From: Deltaproteobacteria bacterium
GTDB lineage: Bacteria > Myxococcota > UBA727 > VGSZ01
DNA: 46,732 nucleotides
Assembly: GCA_020850995.1 (NCBI GenBank)
Contig: JADZDP010000113.1
Coordinates: 1 to 46,732 of the forward strand
Direction: 5' to 3'
Positions 18,561 through 27,398 of the stretch are shown here, piece after piece; position 1 is the stretch's first letter; each line of letters opens with the position of its first letter. Under the pieces are notes generated by a model, which saw only the letters and a program-made list of their open reading frames with translations, did no database searches and was not told where the DNA came from. The position numbers were made by a program, and so were the translations under genes.

Positions 18561-18647
18561 GGCGGCCTCCATGGGGTCGAAAGGGCGCGTAAGCATAGGG
18601 ACGACCCGGACCGCGCGCAAGCGTCGCGAGTTGCGCCCTTGGTCACA

Positions 18648-20591
18648 TCAGTCTTCGAGGTAGGTATAGCCAGCCAGGCCGTCCTCGTAGCGGCGCATGA
18701 AGGCGGCGGATTCCTCGAAGGAGATGGAGCCTGCGCGCACGGCCGCCTCGGCGGTCTGCCGCACGCGGCGCACCAGCTCGTTTCGGTCGTATTCGACGTA
18801 GCTCAGCACGTCCGACACGCGATCGCCCTCCACGACGTGCTCCAGGCGATAGCCCGTGCCGCTGTCTGGCAGGGCCACGTGCACGACGTTGGTGTCGCCG
18901 AACAGGTTGTGGAGGTCGCCGAGTGTCTCTTGGTAGGCGCCCACCAGGAACGCGCCCAGGAAGTACGGCTGGCCGTTCAGAGGGTGCAGGCGCAACGTGG
19001 GCTTCACGTCGCGCAGGTCGATGAACATGTCGACCTTGCCGTCGGAGTCGCAGGTGAGGTCGGCGATGATGGCCTCGCGCGTCGGTTCTTGGTCGAGGCG
19101 GTGCAGGGGCACGATGGGAAAGAGCTGATCCACCGCCCAGCTATCGGGCAGCGACTGGAACACGGAGAAGTTGCAGTAGTACGTGTCCGACAGGGTCTTC
19201 TTTAGCCCGACCAGGTCCTCGGGGACGTAGTCGAGGGACTCGATGGTGCGCGCCACGCGCTCGCACACCGCCCAAAACAGGTCCTCGATGCGGGCGCGCG
19301 CGCGCAGGTGGATGACCCCGGCGGCGAACAGCGTCTCGGCCTCGTCCTTGAGCGTGAGCGCGTCGTTGTAGCTCTCCTGGAAGTTCTTGTTGGTGACGCC
19401 CTGCAGCGCCTCCCACATGGCCTGCACCGCCTCGTGCTCGTCGGGGGTCGGCTTCAGCTCGTCTTGCACGCGCGGCGAGGCCATCTCGTTGGTACCCACC
19501 ACGTTGAACACCAGCACCGCGTGGTGCGCCACCAGCGCGCGCCCGGCCTCGGTGATGATGGTGGGGTGCGGCAAGGGCACGCCGCCGTCGGAGGGCTTGT
19601 CGCAGGCGTCTTGGATGGCCGAGACGATGTCGTTGGCGTACTCCTGATTGGAGTAGTTCCTCGACGAGTGGAAGTTGGTCTTGCTGCCGTCGTAGTCCAC
19701 CGCTAGCCCGCCGCCCACGTCGATGAACTGTAGGTTCTCGGCGCCCATGCGGCGCAGGTCGTGATACACGCGCGTGGCCTCGCGGATGGCGTCTTTCACG
19801 CTGCGGATGGCCGTGATCTGGCTGCCGATATGGAAGTGCTGCAGCTTGAGGCAGTCGAGCATGTCGCGCTGGCGCAACAGCTCTACCGCGCGGCACAGCT
19901 CGCTGGCCGACAGCCCGAACTTCGAGCGCTCGCCGCTCGACTCTTGCCACTTGCCCGCGCCCTTCGACGACAGGCGCACGCGCACGCCGATGTTCGGCCG
20001 CACGTTGTGCACGCGCGCGAGCTGCAAGACCAGATCGAGCTCGTCGAAGCGATCGAGCACCAGCACGGGGTTGAGCCCGAGCTTCTGCGCGTGGAGCGCG
20101 GTCTCGATGTACTCGCTGTCCTTGTAGCCGTTCAGCACCAACAGCCCGCCGTTGCTCTCGAGCAGCGCGATGGCGATGAGCAGCTCCGCCTTGGAGCCGG
20201 CCTCCAGGCCCAGGTGGCGCGCCTTGCCCGCGCGCACCAGCTCCTCCACCACGTGGCGCTGTTGGTTCACCTTGATGGGCATGACGCCGCGGTAGCTGCC
20301 CTTGTAGCCGTACTCACGAATCGAGGTCGCGAAGGCGTCGGCCAGGTCTTCCACGCGGCACTGCAGGATGTCGTTGAAGCGCAGCAGGATGGGCGCGCCG
20401 ATGCCGCGTCGACACAGGTCGTCGACCAGCTCCTTGAGGTCGATCTCGCCCTCGCCCTCGGGCCCGGCCTTGCCGCGCGGGCGCACGGTGATGTTCCCCC
20501 GCGCGTTGACGCCGAAGTAGGGCTCGCCCCAGGCCTGTGTGTGGTACAGCTCGGCGCTGTCCTGCACGGTCCACCGGCGCTCCAAGGTCAT
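18648..20591 (-). CDS. speA: Biosynthetic arginine decarboxylase SpeA
   Basis: A 647-residue PLP enzyme that converts arginine to agmatine, the first step of this polyamine route. The N-terminus has WGEPYFGVNARGNITVRP. The PLP lysine lies in RGVMPIKVNQQRHVVEE. FHIGSQI and FIDVGGGLAVDYDG belong to the alanine-racemase-like barrel, and ITEAGRALVAHHAVLVF completes the PLP site. The C-terminal part has CDSDGKVDMFIDL and FLVGAYQETLGDLHNLFGD, usual for SpeA. The start at 20591 follows a strong GAGGAGG. The agmatinase gene lies 4.2 kb away rather than beside it. Confidence 0.95.
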   Translation of the reverse strand: MTLERRWTVQDSAELYHTQAWGEPYFGVNARGNITVRPRGKAGPEGEGEIDLKELVDDLCRRGIGAPILLRFNDILQCRVEDLADAFATSIREYGYKGSYRGVMPIKVNQQRHVVEELVRAGKARHLGLEAGSKAELLIAIALLESNGGLLVLNGYKDSEYIETALHAQKLGLNPVLVLDRFDELDLVLQLARVHNVRPNIGVRVRLSSKGAGKWQESSGERSKFGLSASELCRAVELLRQRDMLDCLKLQHFHIGSQITAIRSVKDAIREATRVYHDLRRMGAENLQFIDVGGGLAVDYDGSKTNFHSSRNYSNQEYANDIVSAIQDACDKPSDGGVPLPHPTIITEAGRALVAHHAVLVFNVVGTNEMASPRVQDELKPTPDEHEAVQAMWEALQGVTNKNFQESYNDALTLKDEAETLFAAGVIHLRARARIEDLFWAVCERVARTIESLDYVPEDLVGLKKTLSDTYYCNFSVFQSLPDSWAVDQLFPIVPLHRLDQEPTREAIIADLTCDSDGKVDMFIDLRDVKPTLRLHPLNGQPYFLGAFLVGAYQETLGDLHNLFGDTNVVHVALPDSGTGYRLEHVVEGDRVSDVLSYVEYDRNELVRRVRQTAEAAVRAGSISFEESAAFMRRYEDGLAGYTYLED

Positions 20592-20727
20592 TCCGCTACC
20601 TCCTCTGCCCCCGCCCGAGCGTTGCTCGGCTGCGCGGCGGGCGCTGCGTCGGTAGGCACCTTTCACACTAGGCTCGCGAACGCAAACGCGGGCGTTCTCT
20701 GCTAGCGTGCTCTCCCTCGGAGGCCTC

Positions 20728-22566
20728 GTGCTCGCATCGGTGCTCGTCGCGGTCGTCGTGTTGGGCGCGTCGGTGGGCGCCACCCCAGTCGCCGCGTTGC
20801 CGAAGGATCCCGCGGTGCCGGCGTCGGTGGCGCGGGAGGATCCGCCGCTCTTTCCGCTGGGCCAGATCAAGGCCGGCATGCGCGGCACCGGCTACACGGT
20901 GTTCGAGTCGGCCAAGGGCCCACAGCCCTTCGACGCCGTCATCCTCGGCGTCATGCGGGGCTTCCTCGGACCCGGCGAGGACCTGATCATCGCGCGCCTC
21001 GAGGGCAAGGACATCGAGCGCACCGGCGTCATCGCGGGCATGAGCGGTAGCCCCGTGTACATCGACGGCAAGCTGGTGGGCGCCGTGGGCTATCGCTTCG
21101 GCGCGTTCACCAAGGACGCCATCGCCGGCATCACGCCCATCGAGCGCATGATGACCGCGTCGGTGCCCGCGCACGGCGCGCGCGCCGCCACCCGCGCCGC
21201 CGCGCCGTCGGGGCGGCCCATGACGGCGTGGGGCCAGGCCGAGCCCATCGCCATCCCGCTGGCCGCGGCGGGCGTCCCGCCCGGCATCGCCGCCGCTTTC
21301 GGCCCCGAGCTCGAGCGGCGCGGCTACGGCACCATCGTGGGCGCGGGCGGCACGCCGGGCGCGGCCGCCGTGGCGAGCAACGCACCCGCCGCGTCGCTTC
21401 GGCCGGTGCGCTTCTACGCGGGCGGCCCCATTAGCGGCCAGCTCGTCGACGGCGACCTCTCGCTCGGCGCCATCGGCACCGTCACGTGGGTCAAGGGCGA
21501 TCGCTTCCTCGCCTTCGGCCACCCCTTCCTCGGCAACGGGCAGACCGCCATGCCGGTGTCGAACGCAGAGATCGTCGTCACCGTGGCGAGCGAGGCGGGC
21601 TCGTGGAAGATGGGGCAGGCCACGGCACCCGTGGGCCGGCTCACCGACGATCGCCTGCACGCCATCGCCGGCACCATGGGACCGCCGCCGCCCATGGTGC
21701 CGCTGTCGGTGCGCGTACGTGGGGACTCGCCGCGCGAGGCGGCCGACGCCAAGAAGGACCTGAGCTTCCGCGTGTTCCAGCACCCCACCGACACGCCGCT
21801 GTTCGTCGCCATCACGGTGGCGAGCACCCTCGGCCAGCGCGTGGCCGCCGAGCAGGCTGGCGGCACCGTCGACGTCGACGTCAAGGCCCGGCTGTCCACG
21901 GGCGAGCAGATCGCGTGGCCCTTCCGCGTGGCCGACGAGGGCATCGGCTTCGACATGCCCGTCGCCATCGGCGTCATGGGCCTGCTGTCCACCGTGACCG
22001 ATCAGCAGTTCGCCAAGGTCGAGCTCAGCAACGTCGACGTCACGGTGACCATGCGGCACAGCGTCGACCTGGCGCGCGTGGTGGCGGTCGACGCCCCGAG
22101 CGCGCTGGTGGCGGGCCAGCGCGCGCAGGTGCGCGTACGGCTGCAGCCGCACCACGGCAAGATCGTCGAGCGTCTTGTCGACGTGCGCGTGCCGGCGGGC
22201 CTGCCGAGCGGCGGCTACCAGCTCGTGGCCGCGGGCCAGACCGAGGCGCTGCGCCACGAGCGCGAGGGCGGCCTGCTGGCGCTCGCCACCGACTGGCCGA
22301 GCTACCTGAAGGGCGTGATGGCCGCGCCGCCGCCGGGCACGCTGTCGCTCTATCTCGTGCGCGACGAGGCGACGCCGCGCCTCGAGGGCCGCGCCCTACC
22401 AGACCTGCCGCTGTCCCTGGCCGGCATCTTGTCCGACGGCGGCGGCCTCTCGGGCGGCGCCTTCGAGGCGCGCGCGCTGCGCCTGGCGCGCGTGGATTGG
22501 CAGGGTGTCGTGAGCGGCGAATCGACGGCCAAGGTGCTGGTGCGCGCGAAGGACGAGGAGGAGTGA
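20728..22566 (+). CDS. Exported S55 (SpoIVB-type) serine peptidase
   Basis: A 612-residue exported protein. It has an N-terminal hydrophobic signal (ASVLVAVVVLGASVGA) and then PLGQIKAGMRGTGYTVFES. The catalytic serine lies in GVIAGMSGSPVYIDGKLVGAV, the signature of the SpoIVB/S55 family; the matching His is probably in the conserved segment FLAFGHPFLGNG. The C-terminal 200 residues form beta-rich domains of unknown role. GTG at 20728 is favoured because CGGAGG lies 4 bases upstream; an in-frame GTG at 20707 is possible. Its stop overlaps the next gene's ATG, so the two are co-translated. SpoIVB processes an envelope signal in Bacillus spores; the target here is unknown. Confidence 0.82.
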   Translation: MLASVLVAVVVLGASVGATPVAALPKDPAVPASVAREDPPLFPLGQIKAGMRGTGYTVFESAKGPQPFDAVILGVMRGFLGPGEDLIIARLEGKDIERTGVIAGMSGSPVYIDGKLVGAVGYRFGAFTKDAIAGITPIERMMTASVPAHGARAATRAAAPSGRPMTAWGQAEPIAIPLAAAGVPPGIAAAFGPELERRGYGTIVGAGGTPGAAAVASNAPAASLRPVRFYAGGPISGQLVDGDLSLGAIGTVTWVKGDRFLAFGHPFLGNGQTAMPVSNAEIVVTVASEAGSWKMGQATAPVGRLTDDRLHAIAGTMGPPPPMVPLSVRVRGDSPREAADAKKDLSFRVFQHPTDTPLFVAITVASTLGQRVAAEQAGGTVDVDVKARLSTGEQIAWPFRVADEGIGFDMPVAIGVMGLLSTVTDQQFAKVELSNVDVTVTMRHSVDLARVVAVDAPSALVAGQRAQVRVRLQPHHGKIVERLVDVRVPAGLPSGGYQLVAAGQTEALRHEREGGLLALATDWPSYLKGVMAAPPPGTLSLYLVRDEATPRLEGRALPDLPLSLAGILSDGGGLSGGAFEARALRLARVDWQGVVSGESTAKVLVRAKDEEE

Positions 22567-24716
22567 TGAGGTCCATGGGCTCGCGAAGGTCGCTCAGAAT
22601 GGGAATGGTGGGGATCGCTGCGCTCCTGGGCGCCCTTGGCGCCGCGCCGGGGATGGCGAGCCAGGCCCAGCTTCACGTCGTCGAGGGCGCCACCGATCTG
22701 CTCGAGGGCGATCTCGAGGGCGCGGCCCTCGGTCCCGACGGCGTGGTGCGCGTGGGCGACGACGTGCGCTTCCTCACGAGCGGCATGAGCGGCGCGGTGT
22801 TGGCGCTCACCCGCGCCGGCGACGGCCAGCTGTACGCGGCCACCGCTTCGCCCGGGCGCGTGTGGCGCATCGTCGACGGCAAGGCGCCCGAAGCGGTGCT
22901 CGAGAGCGACAAGCCGCTGGTGGTGGCGCTCTTGCCCGTGGGCAAGGGCACGCTGGTCGCGCTCACTGCGCCCGAGGGCGGCGCCGAGATCATCGACCTG
23001 GCCAGCAAGAAGCACGAGAGCGTGGCGGCCAAAGACGCCAAGCTCTTGCTCGCCGGCGCCGTGCACGACGACGTGGTGTACGCCGTTGGCGGTGGCGAGG
23101 AGGGCGTGCTCCTCAAGCTGGCGCGCGGCGCCAAGGCCTTCGAGGTCGTCGCCAAGGTGAAAGAGCCGCAGCTGCGCAGCGTCGCCGTGGGCAAGCGCGG
23201 TGGCGGCGTGCGCATCGTGGTGGGCGGCGGCGAAGATGGCGTGCTCTACGACGTGGTCGGCGGCAAGGCGCGCGCGCTGCTCGACGCGGCCGCCGGCGAG
23301 ATCACCGCGGTGGTGCTGGGCGCCGACGGCAGCGTGTACGCCGCCGCGGTCGACGGCGAGGGCAAGCTCTCCAAAGGTGCCGCGGCCAAAGACAAAGACG
23401 AGAGTGACGACGACAAGAAGGGCTCGAAGAAGAAGGCGCGCAAGGTGAAGGGCGCCGAGATTTGGCGCGTCGACCCCGCCGGGCGCGCCACCATCCTTTG
23501 GCAGTCGAAGTCCCACGGCGCGTACGCCTTGGCGGCGAGCGGCGGGCGCTTGTTTGCCGGCACGGGGCCGCTCGGGCGCCTGCTCGAGCTCGATCCGAGC
23601 GGCGAGGGCAGCGCCGGTGTGCGCACCCGCGTCGTCGATCACGACGAGATCACCAGCCTGTTCGTCGACGGCAAGGACCTGCTGCTCGGCACCGCGCACG
23701 GCTCTGGCGTGGCGCGGCTCGGGGGCAAGCGCAGCGCTGCTACCTACACCTCCAGCGCGCTCGACGCCGACGCGCTCGCGCGCTACGGCAGCGCCGCCGC
23801 GCGCTCGAGCGGCGCCGTCAAGCTCACGGTGCGCTCGGGCAACACCAAGGAGCCGAACGACACCTGGTCGGCCTGGGGCCCCGCCACGGCGGCGCCCGCG
23901 GGCCAGTACGCCCAGGTGCGCGCCGAGCTCGCGACGGGCGCCACGCTCACGGGGCTGTCCTTGAGCTACCTCGTCGACAACCGGGCGCCGAGCGTGGAGC
24001 GGGTCGACGTCCTGGCACCCGGCTGGAAGGTGGTGGCCAACATGCGCGAGCCGCCCGAGACCCGCTCGGTCACCCTCAACGAGAAGCCTTTCGCCAAGTT
24101 CCTCGACCGCCGCGGTGGGCAGAACCCCACGCTCGACGAGCGGCCCTTCGCGAAGCAGAGCTTCGACGTTGGCTACCGCACCGTGTACGCCTGGGTAGAA
24201 GATCCCGACAACGACGCGCTCCGCTATCGCTTCTTCCTCGGCCGCGTCACGGGTGCGGCGGGCGAGGTGTCGACGTGGAGCGCCCTCAAGGGCTGGTCAG
24301 AGGAGCCCTTCGCGTCCTTCGAGGCCAGCCGGCTCGCCGACGGGCAGTACCGCGTCAAGGTCGAGGTCGACGACGTGCTCACCAACGGTCCCGCGCGCCG
24401 CTTGGGCGACAGCGAGATCGGCCCGGTGTTCGTGGTGAGTCACGCGACCCCGCGCATGAGCGGCGCCAAGGCCGTGCGCGACAAGGGTCGGGTCAAGCTG
24501 ACGCTCGACGTCGCGGGCGCGCTGCCCTTGACGGTGGTGCGCTGCTCCGCCGGCGGCGAGGAGTGGATCCCCCTCGATCCGAAAGACGGCATCACCGACG
24601 GCACGCAAGAGAGCTTCGAGCAGTCGCTCGACCTCTCCGGCTCCTTGCCCTCGGTGTCGTGCGAGGTCTACGACGAGGCGCTCAACTTCGGGCGCATCGA
24701 CATCCCGCTCGGCTGA
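22566..24716 (+). CDS. Large exported beta-propeller-like protein
   Basis: A 716-residue exported protein with an N-terminal signal (MVGIAALLGALGAAPGMA). Residues about 35-400 contain repeated short blade-like units (GDGQLYAATASPGRVWRI, GRLFAGTGPLGRLLELD, DLLLGTAHGSGVARL), interrupted by a Lys/Asp-rich insert near 280-300 (DKDESDDDKKGSKKKARK). The later part looks like beta-sandwich domains (NDTWSAWGP, YAWVEDPDNDALRYRFFLG). The start overlaps the stop of the S55 peptidase gene by one base, with GAGGAGG before it. Tight coupling suggests it is the partner or substrate of that peptidase; this is inference. No enzyme motif is seen. Confidence 0.7.
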   Translation: MRSMGSRRSLRMGMVGIAALLGALGAAPGMASQAQLHVVEGATDLLEGDLEGAALGPDGVVRVGDDVRFLTSGMSGAVLALTRAGDGQLYAATASPGRVWRIVDGKAPEAVLESDKPLVVALLPVGKGTLVALTAPEGGAEIIDLASKKHESVAAKDAKLLLAGAVHDDVVYAVGGGEEGVLLKLARGAKAFEVVAKVKEPQLRSVAVGKRGGGVRIVVGGGEDGVLYDVVGGKARALLDAAAGEITAVVLGADGSVYAAAVDGEGKLSKGAAAKDKDESDDDKKGSKKKARKVKGAEIWRVDPAGRATILWQSKSHGAYALAASGGRLFAGTGPLGRLLELDPSGEGSAGVRTRVVDHDEITSLFVDGKDLLLGTAHGSGVARLGGKRSAATYTSSALDADALARYGSAAARSSGAVKLTVRSGNTKEPNDTWSAWGPATAAPAGQYAQVRAELATGATLTGLSLSYLVDNRAPSVERVDVLAPGWKVVANMREPPETRSVTLNEKPFAKFLDRRGGQNPTLDERPFAKQSFDVGYRTVYAWVEDPDNDALRYRFFLGRVTGAAGEVSTWSALKGWSEEPFASFEASRLADGQYRVKVEVDDVLTNGPARRLGDSEIGPVFVVSHATPRMSGAKAVRDKGRVKLTLDVAGALPLTVVRCSAGGEEWIPLDPKDGITDGTQESFEQSLDLSGSLPSVSCEVYDEALNFGRIDIPLG

Positions 24717-24740
24717 TGCTGCGGCGGGAGCATCGCCGAG
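24708..24740 (+). terminator. Terminator hairpin spanning the stop codon
   Basis: CTCGGC-T-GATGCT pairs with AGCATCGCCGAG: 12 bp with one bulged T and an 8-base loop. The left arm includes the stop codon of the gene ending at 24716. No T-run follows. It separates that gene from the convergent agmatinase gene. Confidence 0.55.
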
Positions 24741-24793
24741 CCGCCCATCCCCTTCGTCGTCGGCGGGCGGCCCCGCTCGGTGGCGCCGCGCTG

Positions 24794-25873
24794 CTACCGG
24801 ATGCCCGGCGCCTTCGGCAGGTCGGGGCGCGCCGAGCCGCGTGACAAGAGCGCGAAGCCGATGAGCTTGTAGAGCAGGCGCGCGCCCACGTTGGCGTCCC
24901 ACGAGAGCCCGAGATCGTTGTCGGCCAGGGCTGCGTCGGGTGCTACCTCCACGAGGTCGAGCCCGACGATGCGACGGCCGGCGTGCACCAAGAGGTCTAC
25001 CAGCGACACGAGCTCATCGAAGGAAAGGCCCCCGGGCACCGGCGTGCCCGTGCTGGGGCAGGCGGAGGGCTCGAGGCCGTCGATGTCGATGCTGAGGTAC
25101 ACGTTCTCGGGCAGCTCGTTGATGATGGCCGCGCACACGGTGGCCCAGTGACCCGCTAGGCGCGCGGCGCGTAGGTGCGCGTCGAAGTAGGTGGTGATGC
25201 GCCCCGGCTGTGCCCTGATGAGCTCCACCTCGGCCTCGCAGAAGTCGCGGATGCCCACCTGTACCAGGCGCACGTTCGGCATGCGCTCGACGACGCTGCG
25301 CATGACCGAGGCGTGGGACCAGGTGAAGCCCTCGTAGGCATCGCGCAGGTCCGCGTGCGCGTCGATGTGCAAGATGCCCAGGCGCCGATCGCCCATGGCC
25401 GCGGCGGTGGCCGCGATGGCGCCGTAGCTGACAGAATGGTCGCCACCCACCACCACGGCGATGCGCCCATCGCGCAGGTGCTCGGCGCAGCGCTCGGTCA
25501 CGGCGCGGTTGACCCGCAGGCCCGCCTCTTCCACGAGCTGCCTATCGCCGTCACGCGCCGCCTGGCCGTTGGTGATTGCGTCGATGCAGCGGCAGGCCGC
25601 TTGGCGCGCCGCCTCATTGAGCTCGGGCAGCCACGAGAAGCCGGGGTCGAGGGCGATGCCGCTCTGCCACGGGCTGCCAACGTCCGCGTCGAGCAGGTCC
25701 ACTTGATGGCTGGCAGCCAGGATGGCCGCCGGTCCGCGCGCGGTACCAGCCGAGAACGAGACGGTGGCCTCGAAGGGCACCGGCAGCACCACCACCTTGG
25801 CGTCGGCGAGCGGGGTGTCGAGGCCGAAGAGCCCGGCGCCCTTCTTGGCCGGCCCATTCACGTCAATGGTCAT
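24794..25873 (-). CDS. speB: Agmatinase/arginase-family ureohydrolase
   Basis: A 359-residue ureohydrolase. All manganese ligands are present: GGDHS (H146), DAHAD (D171, H173, D175) and SIDIDGLEPS (D263, D265). The start of the chain has LPVPFEATVSFSAGTARGP, as in agmatinases. Agmatinase splits agmatine into putrescine and urea, which fits the speA gene in the same window. Arginase or a guanidinobutyrase-type activity cannot be excluded from motifs alone. The chain is about 40 residues longer than E. coli SpeB. ATG at 25873 has only a weak GGGATCG-type site before it. Confidence 0.85.
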   Translation of the reverse strand: MTIDVNGPAKKGAGLFGLDTPLADAKVVVLPVPFEATVSFSAGTARGPAAILAASHQVDLLDADVGSPWQSGIALDPGFSWLPELNEAARQAACRCIDAITNGQAARDGDRQLVEEAGLRVNRAVTERCAEHLRDGRIAVVVGGDHSVSYGAIAATAAAMGDRRLGILHIDAHADLRDAYEGFTWSHASVMRSVVERMPNVRLVQVGIRDFCEAEVELIRAQPGRITTYFDAHLRAARLAGHWATVCAAIINELPENVYLSIDIDGLEPSACPSTGTPVPGGLSFDELVSLVDLLVHAGRRIVGLDLVEVAPDAALADNDLGLSWDANVGARLLYKLIGFALLSRGSARPDLPKAPGIR

Positions 25874-26022
25874 GGATCGATCCCGCGGATGCTACGTATT
25901 GTAAGGACAAGGGGGGTTGGTGTGGCGGCGATCCCATGGCACGCCGGGCGTGGCATGGGAACCTGTGGGCGATCCGAGCGGCACGGGGCCGCTCGCCAAG
26001 GAGCACGAGGAAAGCGGCGCGC

Positions 26023-26784
26023 ATGGCGGATCAGCAGCTCGCACCAGTGACGACGTCGTTTTGGACCAACGACGAAGGGTGGCAAGTGGCCTGGCCGGCG
26101 GCCATCGGTCTCGCCATCGTGGTGCATGCCTTCGCCTTCATGGGTGCGGCCAAGAGCCCGCCGAAGAAGGTGGATCCGCCCATCGAGATGGCCATCGCCA
26201 TGCCGCCGCCGCCGCCGGAGCCGCCGCCGCCGGAGCCCGAGAAGCCGAAGCCGAAGCCGAAGCCCAAGGAGCTGCCGCCGGAGCTGCCGCCGCCGCCGAA
26301 CGAGACCACGCCCCCCGAGACCCCGCCCACGGAGGTGCAGCCCGTCACTGGTGTCACCGACGACAGCGTGGTGGCCAACAGCAACTCGGGGATGAACGTG
26401 CGCGTGGGCAACACCACCTTCGGCAACCCCGACGACGAGCCCTTCACCAAGCCCGAAGAGGTCCAGCAAATCACCGGGCCGACCTTCGACTTGTCGGCGT
26501 ACCGAAAGACGGTGTTCGACATCCTCAACCGGGAGAAGCGCTACCCGCGCAAGGCGCGCGTGCTGCAGCTGCAGGGGCGCTGCGTGGTCAACCTGGCGCT
26601 CAACCGTGACGGCTCCCTGGCCGAGGAGCCGAAGCTGCTCGGCAAGGGCACCGGCCACCCCGTGCTCGACGAGGAGTGTCTGCGCATGGCCAAGTCCGTG
26701 AGGTACCCGGCCATCGTCGGCGAGGTCACGGAGCTGCCCGTGCGGGTGCGGCAGCCCATCGAGTTCACGATCTTGGATCCTTAG
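26023..26784 (+). CDS. TonB-like energy transducer
   Basis: A 253-residue protein with one membrane segment near the N-terminus (AWPAAIGLAIVVHAFAFMG). A Pro/Glu/Lys-rich periplasm-spanning stretch follows (about 58-110), and a C-terminal TonB domain (about 165-253) contains NREKRYPRKARVL, LNRDGSL and KSVRYPA. TonB-type proteins pass proton-motive energy from ExbB/ExbD to outer-membrane receptors; no exbB/exbD or receptor is in the window. Met at 26023 has GAGGAAAG upstream and matches the domain start, so the longer frame from 25936 is not used. The stop overlaps the GTG of the next gene by one base. Confidence 0.85.
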   Translation: MADQQLAPVTTSFWTNDEGWQVAWPAAIGLAIVVHAFAFMGAAKSPPKKVDPPIEMAIAMPPPPPEPPPPEPEKPKPKPKPKELPPELPPPPNETTPPETPPTEVQPVTGVTDDSVVANSNSGMNVRVGNTTFGNPDDEPFTKPEEVQQITGPTFDLSAYRKTVFDILNREKRYPRKARVLQLQGRCVVNLALNRDGSLAEEPKLLGKGTGHPVLDEECLRMAKSVRYPAIVGEVTELPVRVRQPIEFTILDP

Positions 26785-27398
26785 TGTCGCGCACGCTGCG
26801 AGCGCTGGTGTCGCCGATCGCGATCCTCGCATCGCTCGCCTTGGGGTGCACACGCAGCGTGCAGGTGAAGGTCGACGGTCCGCACAGCGACGTGACGGTC
26901 GGCGAGGCGAAGCTCGGCGCCGTCCCTGCCGGCGGCACCACCGTCGAGATACCCGCGGGGATCGGGGCCGTGCCCTACGAGGTCCGCCGCGGCGACGCGG
27001 TGGTGACCGGCGAGCTGCAGCGCACCGAGCCGAACCCCTGGCTGCTCGGCGGCGCGATCGGCGGGGTCGCGTGCTGTATGCCGAGCGCGCTCGCGCTCGG
27101 CTTCTGCGTCGCGAACCCGGGCGCGCTCTTGGCGCCCTACTTCGCCGTCACCGGCTACGGCGACCTCGGCACGGTCAACGCGGCCTGCGTGGCGCCCTCG
27201 TGGGCGACCCTGCCGCTGCTGTCGGGCTGCGGCACGCTCGGGCTCTCGCCGGCGCTCTTGGCCCTCTGGGCCGACGCACCGCCGACGGAGCTGAGCTTGC
27301 CTGCGCCTGGCAGCTCCGACCCGCGCCCCGACGATCCGGCGCCCGCGTCAGCTGCGTCAAGCGCGCCAACCGCGCCAACCGAGGGAGTGCCGTGGTGA
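26784..27398 (+). CDS. Small lipoprotein with membrane segments
   Basis: A 204-residue protein from GTG 26784, which overlaps the stop of the TonB gene. The signal ends LALGC, so Cys22 is a probable lipidation site. A beta-rich part follows (VQVKVDGPHSDVTVGEAKLG), recalling PEGA-type surface motifs. Then come Cys- and Gly-rich hydrophobic stretches (LLGGAIGGVACCMPSALALGFC) that may cross the membrane. The end is Pro/Ala/Ser-rich. I do not recognise a family. Second gene of the tight four-gene unit 26023-29208. Confidence 0.65.
   Translation: MSRTLRALVSPIAILASLALGCTRSVQVKVDGPHSDVTVGEAKLGAVPAGGTTVEIPAGIGAVPYEVRRGDAVVTGELQRTEPNPWLLGGAIGGVACCMPSALALGFCVANPGALLAPYFAVTGYGDLGTVNAACVAPSWATLPLLSGCGTLGLSPALLALWADAPPTELSLPAPGSSDPRPDDPAPASAASSAPTAPTEGVPW

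Noticed and set aside
20615..20629. Hairpin CCGAGC-GTT-GCTCGG in the speA leader
   Set aside because: Six bp with a 3-base loop in GC-rich DNA; no attenuator features next to it.
25936..26022. In-frame N-terminal extension of the TonB-like gene
   Set aside because: The extra 29 residues are Arg-rich and not domain-like; Met at 26023 with GAGGAAAG upstream is the better start.
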